A DNA stretch of 64,000 nt from CAVPHV01 sp963821095. Its GTDB lineage: Bacteria > Actinomycetota > Acidimicrobiia > Spongiisociales > UBA5794. The stretch is from positions 1 through 64,000 of the forward strand of contig CAWGCJ010000020.1 in NCBI GenBank assembly GCA_963821095.1, given 5' to 3'. A program made the translations under genes and the position numbers. Under the pieces are notes generated by a model. It searched no databases. It was not told the DNA's origin and saw nothing but the letters and a program-made list of their open reading frames with translations. Shown here one piece after another: positions 17,886-29,026 of this stretch. Numbering within the stretch: the first letter of the stretch is position 1; every line of letters starts with the position of its first letter.

Positions 17886-18457
17886 TGGCGCGAAAGTCTC
17901 GTGCCCAGATCAGTGGCTACTACGCCGGTCCGGTGTCTCGGCTGCTGGCCTACCTGATCGACTTCTTTCTATCCATCACCGTCTTTGGGCTTCTCGCCGC
18001 CGGCACCGTCTGGGCGATCAACACCGTCTTCAACGTCGACATTCAGTGGACCTGGGAGAGCGGCTGGTTTGGTATCGCCCTGATGGTGCTGTGGCTGTTC
18101 CTGTACTTCTGGCTCGGGTTTGCCCTCAACGGCAAGACCGTCGGCTACAGCGTCCTCGGCATCAAGGTCGTAAGTGCCGATGGCAGCCCCATCACCCCCG
18201 GACATGCTGCGATCCGAGTGCTCGTTCTGCCGATCAGCATCGTCTCGGTCATCGGCGTGCTTGGGATCATCTTCGACCCCAAACAGCGGGCGCTGCACGA
18301 CTTCGCCGCGAAGACCGCCGTCGTATACGACTGGGGTGATCGCCCTGCCGAGATGCCGTCGCCGCTGACCAACTGGCTGGTGAAGAAGGGCGTCAACGAC
18401 ACGGTGGCGCCGGAGGTTCAGCGGACTGCCCAGGATTCGACGCCGTCCGGGCAATGA
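17885..18457 (+). CDS. RDD family membrane protein
   Basis: This 190-residue protein has the RDD signature: RLLAYLIDFFLS in the first span (the Arg and first Asp positions), a second span, and GKTVGYSVLGIKVV then DPKQRALHDFAAKT (the second Asp). RDD proteins are small polytopic membrane proteins, some implicated in Na+/H+ transport or envelope assembly, but mostly uncharacterised. The start ATG overlaps the preceding stop by one base, so translation is coupled to the repeat protein. Confidence 0.85.
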   Translation: MARKSRAQISGYYAGPVSRLLAYLIDFFLSITVFGLLAAGTVWAINTVFNVDIQWTWESGWFGIALMVLWLFLYFWLGFALNGKTVGYSVLGIKVVSADGSPITPGHAAIRVLVLPISIVSVIGVLGIIFDPKQRALHDFAAKTAVVYDWGDRPAEMPSPLTNWLVKKGVNDTVAPEVQRTAQDSTPSGQ

Positions 18458-18517
18458 CCCCGGGTCGCTGGTTGCCTCCGCTAGCGTTGCCGGACAGGAA
18501 CCTGTGAGGAGGTCGAC

Positions 18518-19399
18518 GTGACCCGTGTGAGGCGTAACACCCCTCTGACCCGGTGGTTCGGTGCGGCGTTGGCCGCGGCGGCAATCACCGGGCTGCTGCT
18601 GCTCCCCACGGTGGCGAACGCCGATGTGACGGGTGGCTGTACCGGGGTCGTGTTCATCGACGGCGTCGAGTACGGGCCACAAAACGACACCCCCGACAAC
18701 CCCATCGTCGTGCCGGATCGGGCCGGCGTGACCGCCGAGTGGGCTGGGGAGGTTCCTTTTGCCAACACCAACTTCGCCGGCGAGGCCGGCATCGTGGTCG
18801 GGCCAACCACCATCCGCTTTGCCAGTTGGTCCGGTGCCAACACCGAGGACATTCGCAAAGCAGCGGGGACCTACAGCCTCGACGAATTGAAGGCCGAACT
18901 CCCGGTCGACGTTGGTGTCGCCGGCATCTATCAGGTGAAGGGATTCCACGACGCCGACGGCGGTAGCTGCACCGGCATGGTGTTCGTGAAGTTCGAAGGG
19001 AACCCACTGTCGACGCCGCTCGGGGTCGTCGCCGTCGTTGGCATCATCATCTCGGCCCTCGGGTTGTTCACCGCCTTGTGGAAGCATCCCGTCGTCGGGG
19101 CGATCTTCGGTCTGCTCTTCGGGCTCTTCTTGGCGCTGGTGCTCCAGCAGTGGTCGGTCTACCCACTCACCACGCTGAGCGTGATCGGACTCCCGCTGAT
19201 CTTCCTTGGCGTCGGCATACTCCTGGGCGTGTGGGGTCCAATGGCGTCCGCGCCGGCCGAAACCGCGGCGGCCGCTCCTGCTGCTGCCGCGACCACGCCA
19301 CCTCCGCCGCCGCCGGCAGAGAGCTCCGGGACGACGTCGTCATCCGGCGGTGAGCCGCCGCCCCCGCCTCCGCCTCCGCCTCCGCCAACCTCCAGCTAG
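18518..19399 (+). CDS. Secreted/membrane protein of unknown function with poly-Pro tail
   Basis: This 293-residue protein has a signal peptide (about residues 1-35, cleavage after VANA), an extracytoplasmic domain with paired Cys (CTGVVF and CTGMVF), three to four closely spaced membrane spans at about 168-245, and a C-terminal tail rich in Ala then Pro (nearly continuous prolines in the last 20 residues). The two CTG motifs suggest a disulphide. No family is recognised. GTG 18518 has GAGGAGG a few bases upstream. The Pro tail is cytoplasmic or periplasmic depending on the number of spans. It stands alone between the RDD gene and hutU. Confidence 0.65.
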   Translation: MTRVRRNTPLTRWFGAALAAAAITGLLLLPTVANADVTGGCTGVVFIDGVEYGPQNDTPDNPIVVPDRAGVTAEWAGEVPFANTNFAGEAGIVVGPTTIRFASWSGANTEDIRKAAGTYSLDELKAELPVDVGVAGIYQVKGFHDADGGSCTGMVFVKFEGNPLSTPLGVVAVVGIIISALGLFTALWKHPVVGAIFGLLFGLFLALVLQQWSVYPLTTLSVIGLPLIFLGVGILLGVWGPMASAPAETAAAAPAAAATTPPPPPPAESSGTTSSSGGEPPPPPPPPPPPTSS

Positions 19400-19477
19400 T
19401 ACACCCGTCAGCTAGAACCAGCGCGTGGACCTCGGGCGGGCCGGGGTCCACGATGCGAGCACGTAAGGAGGTCGCGT

Positions 19478-21138
<1,661 letters not shown>

Positions 21139-21142
<4 letters not shown>

Positions 21143-22381
21143 GCCCCGAGGATCCGATCTCCGGTGGCGACCTGCTGGTGCGCGGCATCGGCGAGTTGGC
21201 CACCAACGACCCGGCAACGAAGGCGGGACGTTGGGTCTGATCAACGGCTGCCGCAATGGTGATTCGCGATGGCCGGGTGGTGTGGGCGGGTCCCGAGAAC
21301 CGGATCTGCCATCCGCTGGCCTCGGCGACGTCCCCGAGCTGGATGTCGCGGGCCGCGCCGTACTCCCCGGTTTTGTCGACGCCCACACCCACGTCGTGTT
21401 CGGCGGGGATCGGGCCGACGAGTTCGCCCGCCGGCTGGCCGGGGAGAGCTACGAGCAGATCATGGCCGCCGGCGGCGGGATCATGTCCACCGTCGCCGCC
21501 ACCCGAGCGGCGTCAACCGCCGACGAGCTGGCCGACTCTGCCCGGCGCAGGCTCACCAGGATGTTCGCCACGGGGACCACCACCGTCGAGGTCAAGTCGG
21601 GCTACGGGCTCGACCTCGCCACCGAGCGGCGCATGCTCGATGTCGTGGCCCAATTCGATAGCGAACTCGCCGTCGACATCGTCCCCACCTTCCTCGGCGC
21701 CCATGTCGTCCCGCCCGAGTGGCGTGACGACGGGCCGGATATCGTCCAGCTCGTCGTCGACGAGATGCTGCCGGCCTGTGCCCCGTCGGCTCGGTTCTGC
21801 GATGTGTTCTGCGACGACGGTGCCTTCACCGTTGATGAGGCCCGGCTGATCCTCGAGGCCGGCAAACGCCACGGACTCGAACCACGGCTGCACGCCGACC
21901 AGTTGGTGCACACCGGAGCCAGCGGCGCTCGCCGCTGAGGTCGGGGCGGTATCGGCCGATCACCTCGACCAGGCGACGCCGCGATGATCTCGCTGCGCTG
22001 GCGGAGGCGGGGACCGTGGCCGTGCTGCTCCCCGGCGTTTCGTTCACAATGCGGCTGCCCTACCCGGACCCGGCCCGATTTGTCGCCGCAGGTGTCCCGG
22101 TGGCGTTGGCCACCGACGCCAACCCCGGGACGAGCTGCGTGCTGACCATGCCGTTCATCATCGCGTTGGCCGCGCTCAACATGGGCATGGCGCCGGACGC
22201 CGCGGTGTGGAGCGCCACCCGGGGCGGAGCGCTGGCACTCAACGAAGCGGACAAGGGATGGCTGGGGCCGGGGGCGGTGGCCGACGCCGTCGTGTTGGAT
22301 GCGCCATCACATCTGCACCTCCCGTATCGGCCCGATGACGACGTCGTCTGGAAGGTGATCAAGTCGGGGCGGGTGATCTGA
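21139..22381 (+). pseudogene. hutI: Imidazolonepropionase, several frame breaks
   Basis: Reading across frames gives an amidohydrolase of about 410 residues: DLLVRGIGEL at the start, then GFVDAHTHVVFGGDRADEF (metal HxH), TTTVEVKSGYGLD, PTFLGAHVVP, HADQLVHTGA, and DANPGTSCVLTMP with the catalytic Asp. It opens the imidazolone ring to N-formimidoyl-glutamate, the HutG substrate. GTG 21139 overlaps the hutU stop. Frame changes occur near 21225-21250, 21305, 21925 and 21985. The density of breaks with every motif kept points to sequence error or very recent inactivation. Confidence 0.83.
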
Positions 22382-22420
22382 GCGGCCGTTCCCTTCGGTT
22401 AGTCCCGGTGTTGGGGTTGA

Positions 22421-23929
22421 ATGGCGCGCATGCCGACCACGCACCCGCTTCGTATTGCTGCGCTCCTCGCCGCGGCCGCTGTCTTTGCCTCGGGCTGCTC
22501 CGTGCTCGGCAGCTCGTCGACGACGATGTTCCCGGACGCCACCGTCCCGCAGCCAGCTTCGTCGACGCTCGATCCCTCGGCGGTGACGACCACGACCACG
22601 ACGGCGACGACCGCCACGACTACGACGACCGGTGGCACCGCGACCACAACGACGACGAGCGGCGGCGTATCGGCTGCGGTCATCGGGTGCGACGAAGCCG
22701 AGCCTCCCTTCACCGCCCTCTGCGAGTCGATCGAGCTGATCGAGGAACGTTTTGTTGATCCGGTAGACCTCGACGCCCTTGCCGCCGCGGCGGTTGCCGC
22801 CATCGAGGCCGAGCCGGCGAGCGGTGACGCCAGCGACGTCGTGGTGTGCGCCGTGCCGGACGTCGCCTTTGTCGCGGTGTGTGATGCGGCCCAGGTCGAG
22901 GTAGGCGACGGCGGAGAGGTCGAGGTCGTCGTCAACGAGGCGATCGCAGGCATGGTTGCCGGACTCGGTGACCCCTTCTCGGCCTACCTGACGCCGGAGA
23001 TCATGGAACTGCGCGACGAGGAACTGACCGGCGAGGTCAGCGGGATCGGCGCCTTCGTTTCGGCGCAGGAGGAAACCGGCGAAGACGTTGTGGCGTGTGA
23101 CCTGATCTCGACTACCTGCCAGATCGTCGTGATCTCGACCATCCCCGAGAGCCCGGCCGAGGACGCCGGGCTGCGACCCGGCGATGTCATGGTGAGCGTC
23201 GAGGGTGAGTCGATGGCTGGGATGACCTTTGATGAGGCCACCGCTCGGGTGCGGGGCGAAGAGGGCACCGAGGTAACGATCGGGGTCGAGCGCGACGGCG
23301 AGACCTTCGAGTTGACCATCGAACGCAAGTCGGTGGTGTTCCCCGTCGCCATCGGCCAGATGACAGAACCGGGGGTCGGTTATCTACGGCTGAGCGTCTT
23401 CACCGAGACCGCTCCCGAGCAGTTCCGCCAGGCGCTGTCCGACCTGCTCGATGCGGGCGCCGAGACCATCGTGCTCGACCTGCGGGGCAACCCCGGCGGG
23501 TCGTTGTCGGCGGCGATCGACATCGCCAGCGAGTTTCTCGCCGACGGCGAGGTGCTCGAGACGGACGGACCCACCTTCGACAACGTGTTCGAGGTGACTG
23601 GTCCGGGCGTAGCCACCGATCCCGACATCGAGGTGATCATCTTGCTCGACTCGGGCAGCGCCTCGGCGTCCGAGGTCGTTGCCGGGGCGCTCCAGGAGAG
23701 CGGTCGGGCAGTGGTGGTCGGAGAGTCGTCGGTCGGCAAGAACACGGTGCAACAGACGTTCCAGCTTCCCGGTGGTGGTGGCCTCAAGATCACCATCGCC
23801 CGCTGGTTGACCCCGGAGCGTCGTGACTACGGCGGGACCGGGATATTCCCCGACGTCGAGATCGAGCTTCCGTTCGACCTGTTGCCCGAGCAACTCACCG
23901 ATCTCGCCCTCGAGTCCGTCTCCGGCTGA
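22421..23929 (+). CDS. C-terminal processing peptidase (S41, CtpA-type) lipoprotein
   Basis: This 502-residue protein has a lipoprotein signal (lipobox ASGC, Cys26), then a stalk of about 50 residues dominated by Thr. A helical N-terminal region leads to a PDZ domain (about 225-300) and the S41 catalytic core: the nucleophile Ser in SGSASASEVVAG and the Lys in VGKNTVQQ, with LDLRGNPGG before it. CtpA proteases trim C-termini of exported proteins. The region between the lipobox and the PDZ domain is longer than usual. ATG 22421 is used; the ATG three codons on is an alternative. Confidence 0.88.
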   Translation: MARMPTTHPLRIAALLAAAAVFASGCSVLGSSSTTMFPDATVPQPASSTLDPSAVTTTTTTATTATTTTTGGTATTTTTSGGVSAAVIGCDEAEPPFTALCESIELIEERFVDPVDLDALAAAAVAAIEAEPASGDASDVVVCAVPDVAFVAVCDAAQVEVGDGGEVEVVVNEAIAGMVAGLGDPFSAYLTPEIMELRDEELTGEVSGIGAFVSAQEETGEDVVACDLISTTCQIVVISTIPESPAEDAGLRPGDVMVSVEGESMAGMTFDEATARVRGEEGTEVTIGVERDGETFELTIERKSVVFPVAIGQMTEPGVGYLRLSVFTETAPEQFRQALSDLLDAGAETIVLDLRGNPGGSLSAAIDIASEFLADGEVLETDGPTFDNVFEVTGPGVATDPDIEVIILLDSGSASASEVVAGALQESGRAVVVGESSVGKNTVQQTFQLPGGGGLKITIARWLTPERRDYGGTGIFPDVEIELPFDLLPEQLTDLALESVSG

Positions 23930-23994
23930 AGGTCAGTGGGCCGTCGTCCGTTCAGCGTGGCAGACTACCGAGTGATCTACCGGCAAAGTCCCCA

Positions 23995-24783
23995 ATGATT
24001 CATCCGTATCTCTCGCTCGAGCATCCCATCCGCTTCGCCCACCGCGGCAGCCGCGTCCTGTGGCCCGAGAACACGATGTATGCCTTCCAGGGGGCATTTG
24101 AGCTCGGCTTTCAGTACTTCGAAACCGATGTGCGGATCAGCCGCGACGGCGTTGTGGTGGTGTTCCACGACAAGACTCTCGATCGAACGACGAACGGCAC
24201 CGGGTTGGTGTCCGACTGGCTGTTCGAGGACCTCCGCCACCTCGACGCGGCCTGGGACTTCGGGGCCGATGAGGGCTACCCACTGCGGGGGAGTGGCATT
24301 GGTATCTCCAGCCTCGACGAGCTGTTCACCACCTTTCCCGACGTGCACATCAACATCGACCTCAAGGGCAAGGGTTTGGAGTGGCCGGTGGCCGAGGTCA
24401 TTCGAGACCACCGTCGTCAGGACCGCACCCTGATCGGATCGTTTGTCGACCGACGGATCGCCCGCTTCAGGCGGGTGACGTCCGGGGCGGTGGCGACCTC
24501 GGCGGGGCCGTCCGCCGTTTCGGCGATGTGGACGGCGTCGCGGCGGGGCCGCACCATCGAGCGTCCTGTGGAGGCGTATCAGGTGCCCTTCAACTACCGG
24601 TCCTTGAGAATCGACCAGAAGTACATCGACGCCATTCACGAATCCGGGGCGCAGATCCACTGCTGGACGGTGAATACCGCCGAGGACATGCATCGGTTGC
24701 TCGACATGGGCGTCGATGGGATCGTCACCGACCGCCCCGATATTCTCAACGATGTGATGCGAGAAAGAGGCCACGATGTCTGA
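23995..24783 (+). CDS. Glycerophosphodiester phosphodiesterase family protein
   Basis: This 262-residue TIM-barrel GDPD has the catalytic HRGSRVLWPENT near the N-terminus, ETDVRISRDG, FHDKTLDRTTNGTG and INIDLKG, and ends with VNTAEDMHRLLDMGVDGIVTDRP. It hydrolyses glycerophosphodiesters from phospholipid turnover to glycerol-3-phosphate and an alcohol. It has no signal peptide, so it is probably cytoplasmic. The stop lies 8 bases inside the following MOSC gene, indicating an operon. Confidence 0.92.
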   Translation: MIHPYLSLEHPIRFAHRGSRVLWPENTMYAFQGAFELGFQYFETDVRISRDGVVVVFHDKTLDRTTNGTGLVSDWLFEDLRHLDAAWDFGADEGYPLRGSGIGISSLDELFTTFPDVHINIDLKGKGLEWPVAEVIRDHRRQDRTLIGSFVDRRIARFRRVTSGAVATSAGPSAVSAMWTASRRGRTIERPVEAYQVPFNYRSLRIDQKYIDAIHESGAQIHCWTVNTAEDMHRLLDMGVDGIVTDRPDILNDVMRERGHDV

Positions 24784-25351
24784 GTTGCTGGGACGGATCA
24801 CCCGGATCCAGGTCCACCGCCGCCACGTGAAGGTTGGGACGATGTACTGGCCCGAGGTGTTGGCGGCGGTCGAGCGGGGGGCCATCGACGCCGGCGGCAT
24901 GACCGGGTGGGACGGCGAGGCGTGGTTGCTCGACGTGCACCATGTGGCCTATCCAATGGTGAGGGAGAAGCCGCCGCGGGCCCTGTCGATCGGATTCACC
25001 GCGCACTACGACCTGATGCGGGAGCGGTATGGCGAACGCGCCGCCGAAGGGGTCGCCGCCGAGAACATCATTGTTGAGACCGACCACCTGGTGCGGCTCG
25101 ACGATGTCGCAGAAGGCCTCGCGATTCAGACCGAGAGTGGGTCGAACATCGAACTTGTCGGTCCCTCGGTTGCCAAGCCGTGTCGCCAGTTCACGTCATA
25201 TCTGCTTGGCTTACCGGAGATGGCCCTGCGAGAGCAGATCCAGGATGAGCTGGAGTTTCTCGGTGAGGGCATGCGTGGCTTCGTGATGGCGGCACCCGAA
25301 GTTGCCGCACCGGTGGAATTCGCCGTCGGGGATGAGGTGTGGACGCTGTGA
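24776..25351 (+). CDS. MOSC domain-containing protein
   Basis: This 191-residue protein resembles MOSC (molybdenum cofactor sulfurase C-terminal) domains: IQVHRRHVK at the start, GFTAHYDLM, AAENIIVE and a conserved Cys in AKPCRQFTSYLLG, then LGEGMRGFVM. MOSC proteins carry sulfur or bind molybdopterin-type cofactors; this subgroup has no assigned substrate. It overlaps the GDPD gene by 8 bases and ends in a GTGA overlap with the next gene. Confidence 0.7.
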   Translation: MSELLGRITRIQVHRRHVKVGTMYWPEVLAAVERGAIDAGGMTGWDGEAWLLDVHHVAYPMVREKPPRALSIGFTAHYDLMRERYGERAAEGVAAENIIVETDHLVRLDDVAEGLAIQTESGSNIELVGPSVAKPCRQFTSYLLGLPEMALREQIQDELEFLGEGMRGFVMAAPEVAAPVEFAVGDEVWTL

Positions 25352-25749
25352 AGAAAAACCAACCGGGCCGTCGAGCCCTCGAAGCCGACGCCGTCTACTG
25401 CGCCGTCGTTGGGATCGCCGCCATGGCCCTAGACCGCAAGCTTGCCAAGCGACTCTCGACGCCCCGCCACCTCGTCAGGATCGCCGGTGGAGCCAGCCTG
25501 GCTTGGGGCGGTGTCGTCGCCGGCATGTCACGCGCCAAACCGGTGGCTCCGGCCCTCAAGACGGTGGCCGCCACCAATGCCGTCGGTGCCCTCGGCCTGG
25601 CCGTGCTCGGTGTCCGCCACCCCCGCCCGTTTGGGCAGCTCGTGTTCGTCGGCCTCGCCCTCGAAGTCGGCGCGTTCGCCGGCATCCAGGTCGCCGCCCT
25701 TGTGCAGGAGCGCAAGCTGGCCAAGCTCGAGGAAGCATCGGCCAAGTAG
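25348..25749 (+). CDS. Small membrane protein of unknown function
   Basis: This 133-residue basic protein has three to four hydrophobic segments (about residues 16-30, 48-62, 70-90 and 98-118). No family is recognised. GTG 25348 overlaps the MOSC stop (GTGA); an earlier in-frame GTG at 25339 is also possible. It is the last gene of the GDPD-MOSC operon and converges on the lipoprotein gene. Confidence 0.6.
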   Translation: MKKNQPGRRALEADAVYCAVVGIAAMALDRKLAKRLSTPRHLVRIAGGASLAWGGVVAGMSRAKPVAPALKTVAATNAVGALGLAVLGVRHPRPFGQLVFVGLALEVGAFAGIQVAALVQERKLAKLEEASAK

Positions 25750-25777
25750 CGATTGGTCGGCCGGGTCGAGCTACGTC

Positions 25778-26269
25778 CTACTCGACGACGACGACCTCGA
25801 GCCCAACCAACCGTTCCCCATCGGCCCAGACCTCATCGGCGATCCGATAGACGCCAGGAGGAACGTCGGGGACTACCACCTCAAACGAGTTGGGAACCGG
25901 CAAGCCCACAGCCGGGATGGTCGGTTCGGTGCCCGGCTCGATGTAGCGAGCCTCGGCATCACCAGGAGTGAACGGGCGCAGGATCTGATGGGTCGACTCC
26001 CATCCCGTTCCCGTCCAACACTGCCAAAGCGCTCCGGCGCCACCGACAGCATCTGCGCCGGCGATGTCGAAGCCGACCTCCAGGGTCGCTTCCCCTCCGG
26101 GCGATATCGGGTTGGGCACGAGATCGAGGACAAACTCGGAGACCTCCGCTAGCGCGTCGGCAGGCGGGTCGGTGCAACGATCGAGCGGCGCGGTGGGCTC
26201 CGGCGACCCGGAACAGGATGCGACCAGGAACAACGCGGCAGCAACGAAGCCGTGGGGTCTCACCCTCAT
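25778..26269 (-). CDS. Putative lipoprotein of unknown function
   Basis: This 163-residue protein has a lipoprotein signal with lipobox VASC (Cys19 from ATG 26269). The mature part looks like a small beta-sandwich: NPISPGGEATLEVGF and VVVPDVPPGVYRIADEV suggest an Ig-like extracytoplasmic fold. No specific family is recognised. The ATG overlaps the DNA ligase stop by one base (TGATG), so it is translated with the ligase, though no functional link is evident. Confidence 0.65.
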   Translation of the reverse strand: MRVRPHGFVAAALFLVASCSGSPEPTAPLDRCTDPPADALAEVSEFVLDLVPNPISPGGEATLEVGFDIAGADAVGGAGALWQCWTGTGWESTHQILRPFTPGDAEARYIEPGTEPTIPAVGLPVPNSFEVVVPDVPPGVYRIADEVWADGERLVGLEVVVVE

Positions 26270-27796
26270 CAACCGTTCGTACCCTCGAACATGGCACGCA
26301 CGGTATCAACGGTGTCGGCCTCGGCGGCGGTCTTGTCCGCTCGGTAGCCCTTGACCCGGGCGAAGCGCAGCGCCATCCCACCGGGGTAGCGGGTGCTGGC
26401 CTGGATCCCATCGAAGGCGATCTCGACCACCTGTTCCGGCTGGACGTGAACGACGTGTCCCTCGCGGTGGGTCTCGAGTTCGAGGAATCGCTCGGTCTGC
26501 CACTTCAAGGTCTCATCGGTGAGCCCCTTGAACGTCTTGCCCAGCATCACAAACTCGCCGGTGTCTGGATCGCGAGCCCCGAGGTGGAGGTTGGAGAGCA
26601 GACCGCGGCGGCGCCCCGAGCCCCACTCGACGGCGAGGACTACCAGGTCGAGGGTGTGGGCGGGCTTGACCTTCATCCAGGCGGCCCCCCGTCGCCCTGC
26701 GGCGTAGGGGGCGTCGAGCGACTTGATCATGACTCCCTCGTGGCCGGCGGCGAGCACTTCGTCGAAGAACTCGGCTGCTTCCTCGTCGCGTGGCGACGAT
26801 CCTGCGCGCCGGCATCAGGCCGGCAGGGAGTCGCTCTGTCATCTGCTCGGTGCGGAACCCGGCCGGCTCATCGATGAGGTCGACGCCGTCGAGGTGGAGG
26901 CAGTCGAAGAAGAACGGTGACAACGCAACGCCGGTGTTTGACGCGTCCCGGCTGCCGAAGCGGCTCATCGTCACCTGGAACGGGTGGGGCCGACCGTCGG
27001 GTCGCAGGGCGATGGTCTCGCCGTCCAGGATCGCCGACTCGAGCGGCAAGCCTTGCACCGCGGCGACCACCTCGGGGACGGCCGAGGTCACGTCGCGCAG
27101 GTTCCTGGTGTAGACGGCGACTCGATCTCCGTCGCGATGGACCTGGATCCTGGCGCCGTCGAGCTTGTACTCGGCGGCAGCGGGCGAGATCTTGGCCATG
27201 GCGGCGGCGGCATCGGCGGCGGACTGGGCCAGCATCGGCTGTACCGGCCGGAACAGGGTGAGGCGGAACTCGGCCAGCGCCTCGGCACCGCCTTCTCGGG
27301 CGGCAACCGCGACCGCGGGGAGTTCCCCGCCGACCATGGCGGCGCGGCGGACCTCGGGGGCGGGGACGTCCGAGGCGATGGCGATGGCCTCGACCATGAC
27401 GCCCTCGAGCGCACCCTGGCGCAGTTCCCGCAGGATCAGCCGCCGCAGGAACGTTTGCTCGGCCTCGGTCGCCTTTGCCAGCAGGCCTTCAAGTGCCTCA
27501 TGGCGCGCCGCGTTGGATCCTTTCCCGGAGATCGACGCGATATTGGTGAGGGTGGCGTCGACCTGGCGCAGGGTGAGCGATGGATCGAGGGCGGGCTCGA
27601 CCCCGACGGCATAGACGGCGGCGTAGCCAAGTCCGATGCGACCCTGGGGAATCTCCCCGGCCAGGTAGGCGACCCCGATCCCGGTCTCGACGGCATCCAT
27701 GGCGGCGAGAAGTTCGGCGAGGGCGGCGGTCTTTGCCTTGCGCGACCGCGTCGAGCTCACACGTTCTGATGTGGTGACGACGTCGGCGAGGAGCAC
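26269..27796 (-). CDS. ATP-dependent DNA ligase, LigB-type (one frameshift)
   Basis: This is a full-length ATP-dependent DNA ligase of about 508 residues: an N-terminal helical DNA-binding domain, the adenylation motif KLDGARIQVHR with the nucleophilic Lys, ILDGETIAL, then the shifted GHEGVMIKSLDAPYAAGRR, WMKVKP and an OB domain ending near VKGYRADKTA. Actinobacterial relatives (M. tuberculosis LigB, Rv3062) act in repair beside the essential NAD-dependent ligase. The frame breaks once near 26797, between VATR and DEEAAEFFDE; a single-base indel in the consensus is the likely cause. It is flanked by an unknown gene upstream and the lipoprotein gene downstream. Confidence 0.85.
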
Positions 27797-27801
27797 GGCG
27801 G

Positions 27802-28170
27802 TTACCCGGGTGGGATGAAGGGGAGGCCCTGGAGTTGGATGACGCGATCAATCACCTCATCGCGGGCCTCGTCGAAGGATGCCCCGGTGGTGAGGTAGTA
27901 GATCTCGCCCTTCTCCTGGATGTAGATGCGGTAGCTGCCACCGTCGTCGTGGATGTAGAGGTCGTCTGCGGGCCCGGCGATGTTGCGGCCCAGCGCCAGC
28001 ATCGCCTCGGGAGTCGGGATCTCCGAGATGAGGTCGATCCGCTCCAGATTGAAGGCTTCGTTGAAGTCGGCCGCCGAGTTGGCGCGCCGGTCGAGGATGC
28101 GTGAAGCCATTGCCTGGCCGCGTCGTTGCAGGATGGCTTGGGCCTGTTCCTGCCGGGTGGTCTGGTGCAT
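27802..28170 (-). CDS. Conserved-looking protein of unknown function upstream of the ligase
   Basis: This 122-residue soluble protein has a helical, Gln/Arg-rich N-terminus followed by an alpha/beta part with IYIQEKGEIYYLTTG and DEARDEVIDRVIQLQG. No family is recognised and no catalytic motif is visible. It ends 5 bases before the DNA ligase start, so the two are probably co-transcribed. Its promoter must lie in the 40 bases separating it from the divergent small Cys-motif gene. Confidence 0.55.
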   Translation of the reverse strand: MHQTTRQEQAQAILQRRGQAMASRILDRRANSAADFNEAFNLERIDLISEIPTPEAMLALGRNIAGPADDLYIHDDGGSYRIYIQEKGEIYYLTTGASFDEARDEVIDRVIQLQGLPFIPPG

Positions 28171-28210
28171 GTGGCGATTGTGCCACGACTATCGGTGCTA
28201 CGGTCGTCCC

Positions 28211-28363
28211 ATGGCACGATTTGATCCGATGGACGGCATCCGCAATTGGAAGAACTCAGACCTCGGGTACTTCGAGAAGGTGCGGCTGACCATCAAGAAC
28301 AACGCTATCAAGGCCAAGAATCGCTCGAGTTGCTGCGGCAACTACGGCGAACCCGGCTGTTGA
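28211..28363 (+). CDS. 50-residue protein with CCGNYGEPGC motif
   Basis: This short protein (MARFDPMDGIRNWKNSDLG to PGC) is basic in the middle and ends in CCGNYGEPGC, with all three Cys in the last ten residues. The close Cys pair and Cys-Gly-Pro context suggest a small metal-binding or redox peptide; that is inference. It is divergent from the ligase operon with 40 bases between starts. It has no signal peptide or membrane segment. Confidence 0.5.
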   Translation: MARFDPMDGIRNWKNSDLGYFEKVRLTIKNNAIKAKNRSSCCGNYGEPGC

Positions 28364-28459
28364 GTGGGCCCTAGAGGCGAGTCCGGTCCGGACTCGGAAG
28401 ACCACACCCACAATCACGACCATGATCACGGCGAGGGCGACGAGCACTGAGCCGGGTCG

Positions 28460-28903
28460 CTAGCCGATGCCGATGATACGGCTGGGCGTCACGATGACTG
28501 CGGCGCGCCGCTCCGCAGCCAAGACCCGGTCGTATTCGTCGTAGTCGTCATGGGTGCCGCCCGCCGCTCGGAAGATGTCGCGCAGCAAGAGCCGGAGAGC
28601 GTTGGCGTCGATGCCCTCGGGCAGTTCGTCGGGCCCGATGATGTCGGCCGGACCGGTGACCGCCACCCAACTCCAGCCCCGGCGGATGGCGATGGTCACC
28701 TCCGAGCCGCGCCGGATGTGGCCCAGCCGAGCGGCGCCACCCGCCGACACCATGGCCACGCTCGGAACACCGGCGACGGGATGGTCGATCACGCCGCAAT
28801 TCGCAACGCTCGAAAGCACCCTGCCATCAGCCTGGGCAGTGCTGATGACCGCCAGCCCGGTCTCGAGCGCCAGCTTGTCTTTGACGTCTTCGATAGTTGG
28901 CAT
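28460..28903 (-). CDS. PPOX/FMN-binding split-barrel family protein
   Basis: This 147-residue protein starts at ATG 28903 (MPTIEDVKDKL) with CGGAGG upstream. GLAVISTAQADGRVLSSVANCGVI, RLGHIRRGSEVTIAIRRGWSWVAVTGPADII and the C-terminal AAVIVTPSRIIGI follow the pyridoxamine-phosphate-oxidase-like split barrel, in the actinobacterial group that uses FMN or F420. The substrate is unknown. It is a single gene, divergent from the SOS-box gene downstream of its start. Confidence 0.75.
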   Translation of the reverse strand: MPTIEDVKDKLALETGLAVISTAQADGRVLSSVANCGVIDHPVAGVPSVAMVSAGGAARLGHIRRGSEVTIAIRRGWSWVAVTGPADIIGPDELPEGIDANALRLLLRDIFRAAGGTHDDYDEYDRVLAAERRAAVIVTPSRIIGIG

Positions 28904-29026
28904 GCGAGGGCCTCCGTTGATTGCGATGCTCAACGCACGGTAGGTAGGTCGCCGCAGACCTGTATACGGAAGTAGGTCTGGTTGTGTTCAGTTAGGGCGG
29001 CTTTCTGTCAGTAGGTAATGATAGTG

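Noticed and set aside
28364..28459. Small hydrophobic peptide on the - strand (MLVALAVIMVVIVGVVF...)
   Set aside because: The frame runs on into the antisense of the Cys-motif gene with no stop or homology, and no ribosome site is clear.
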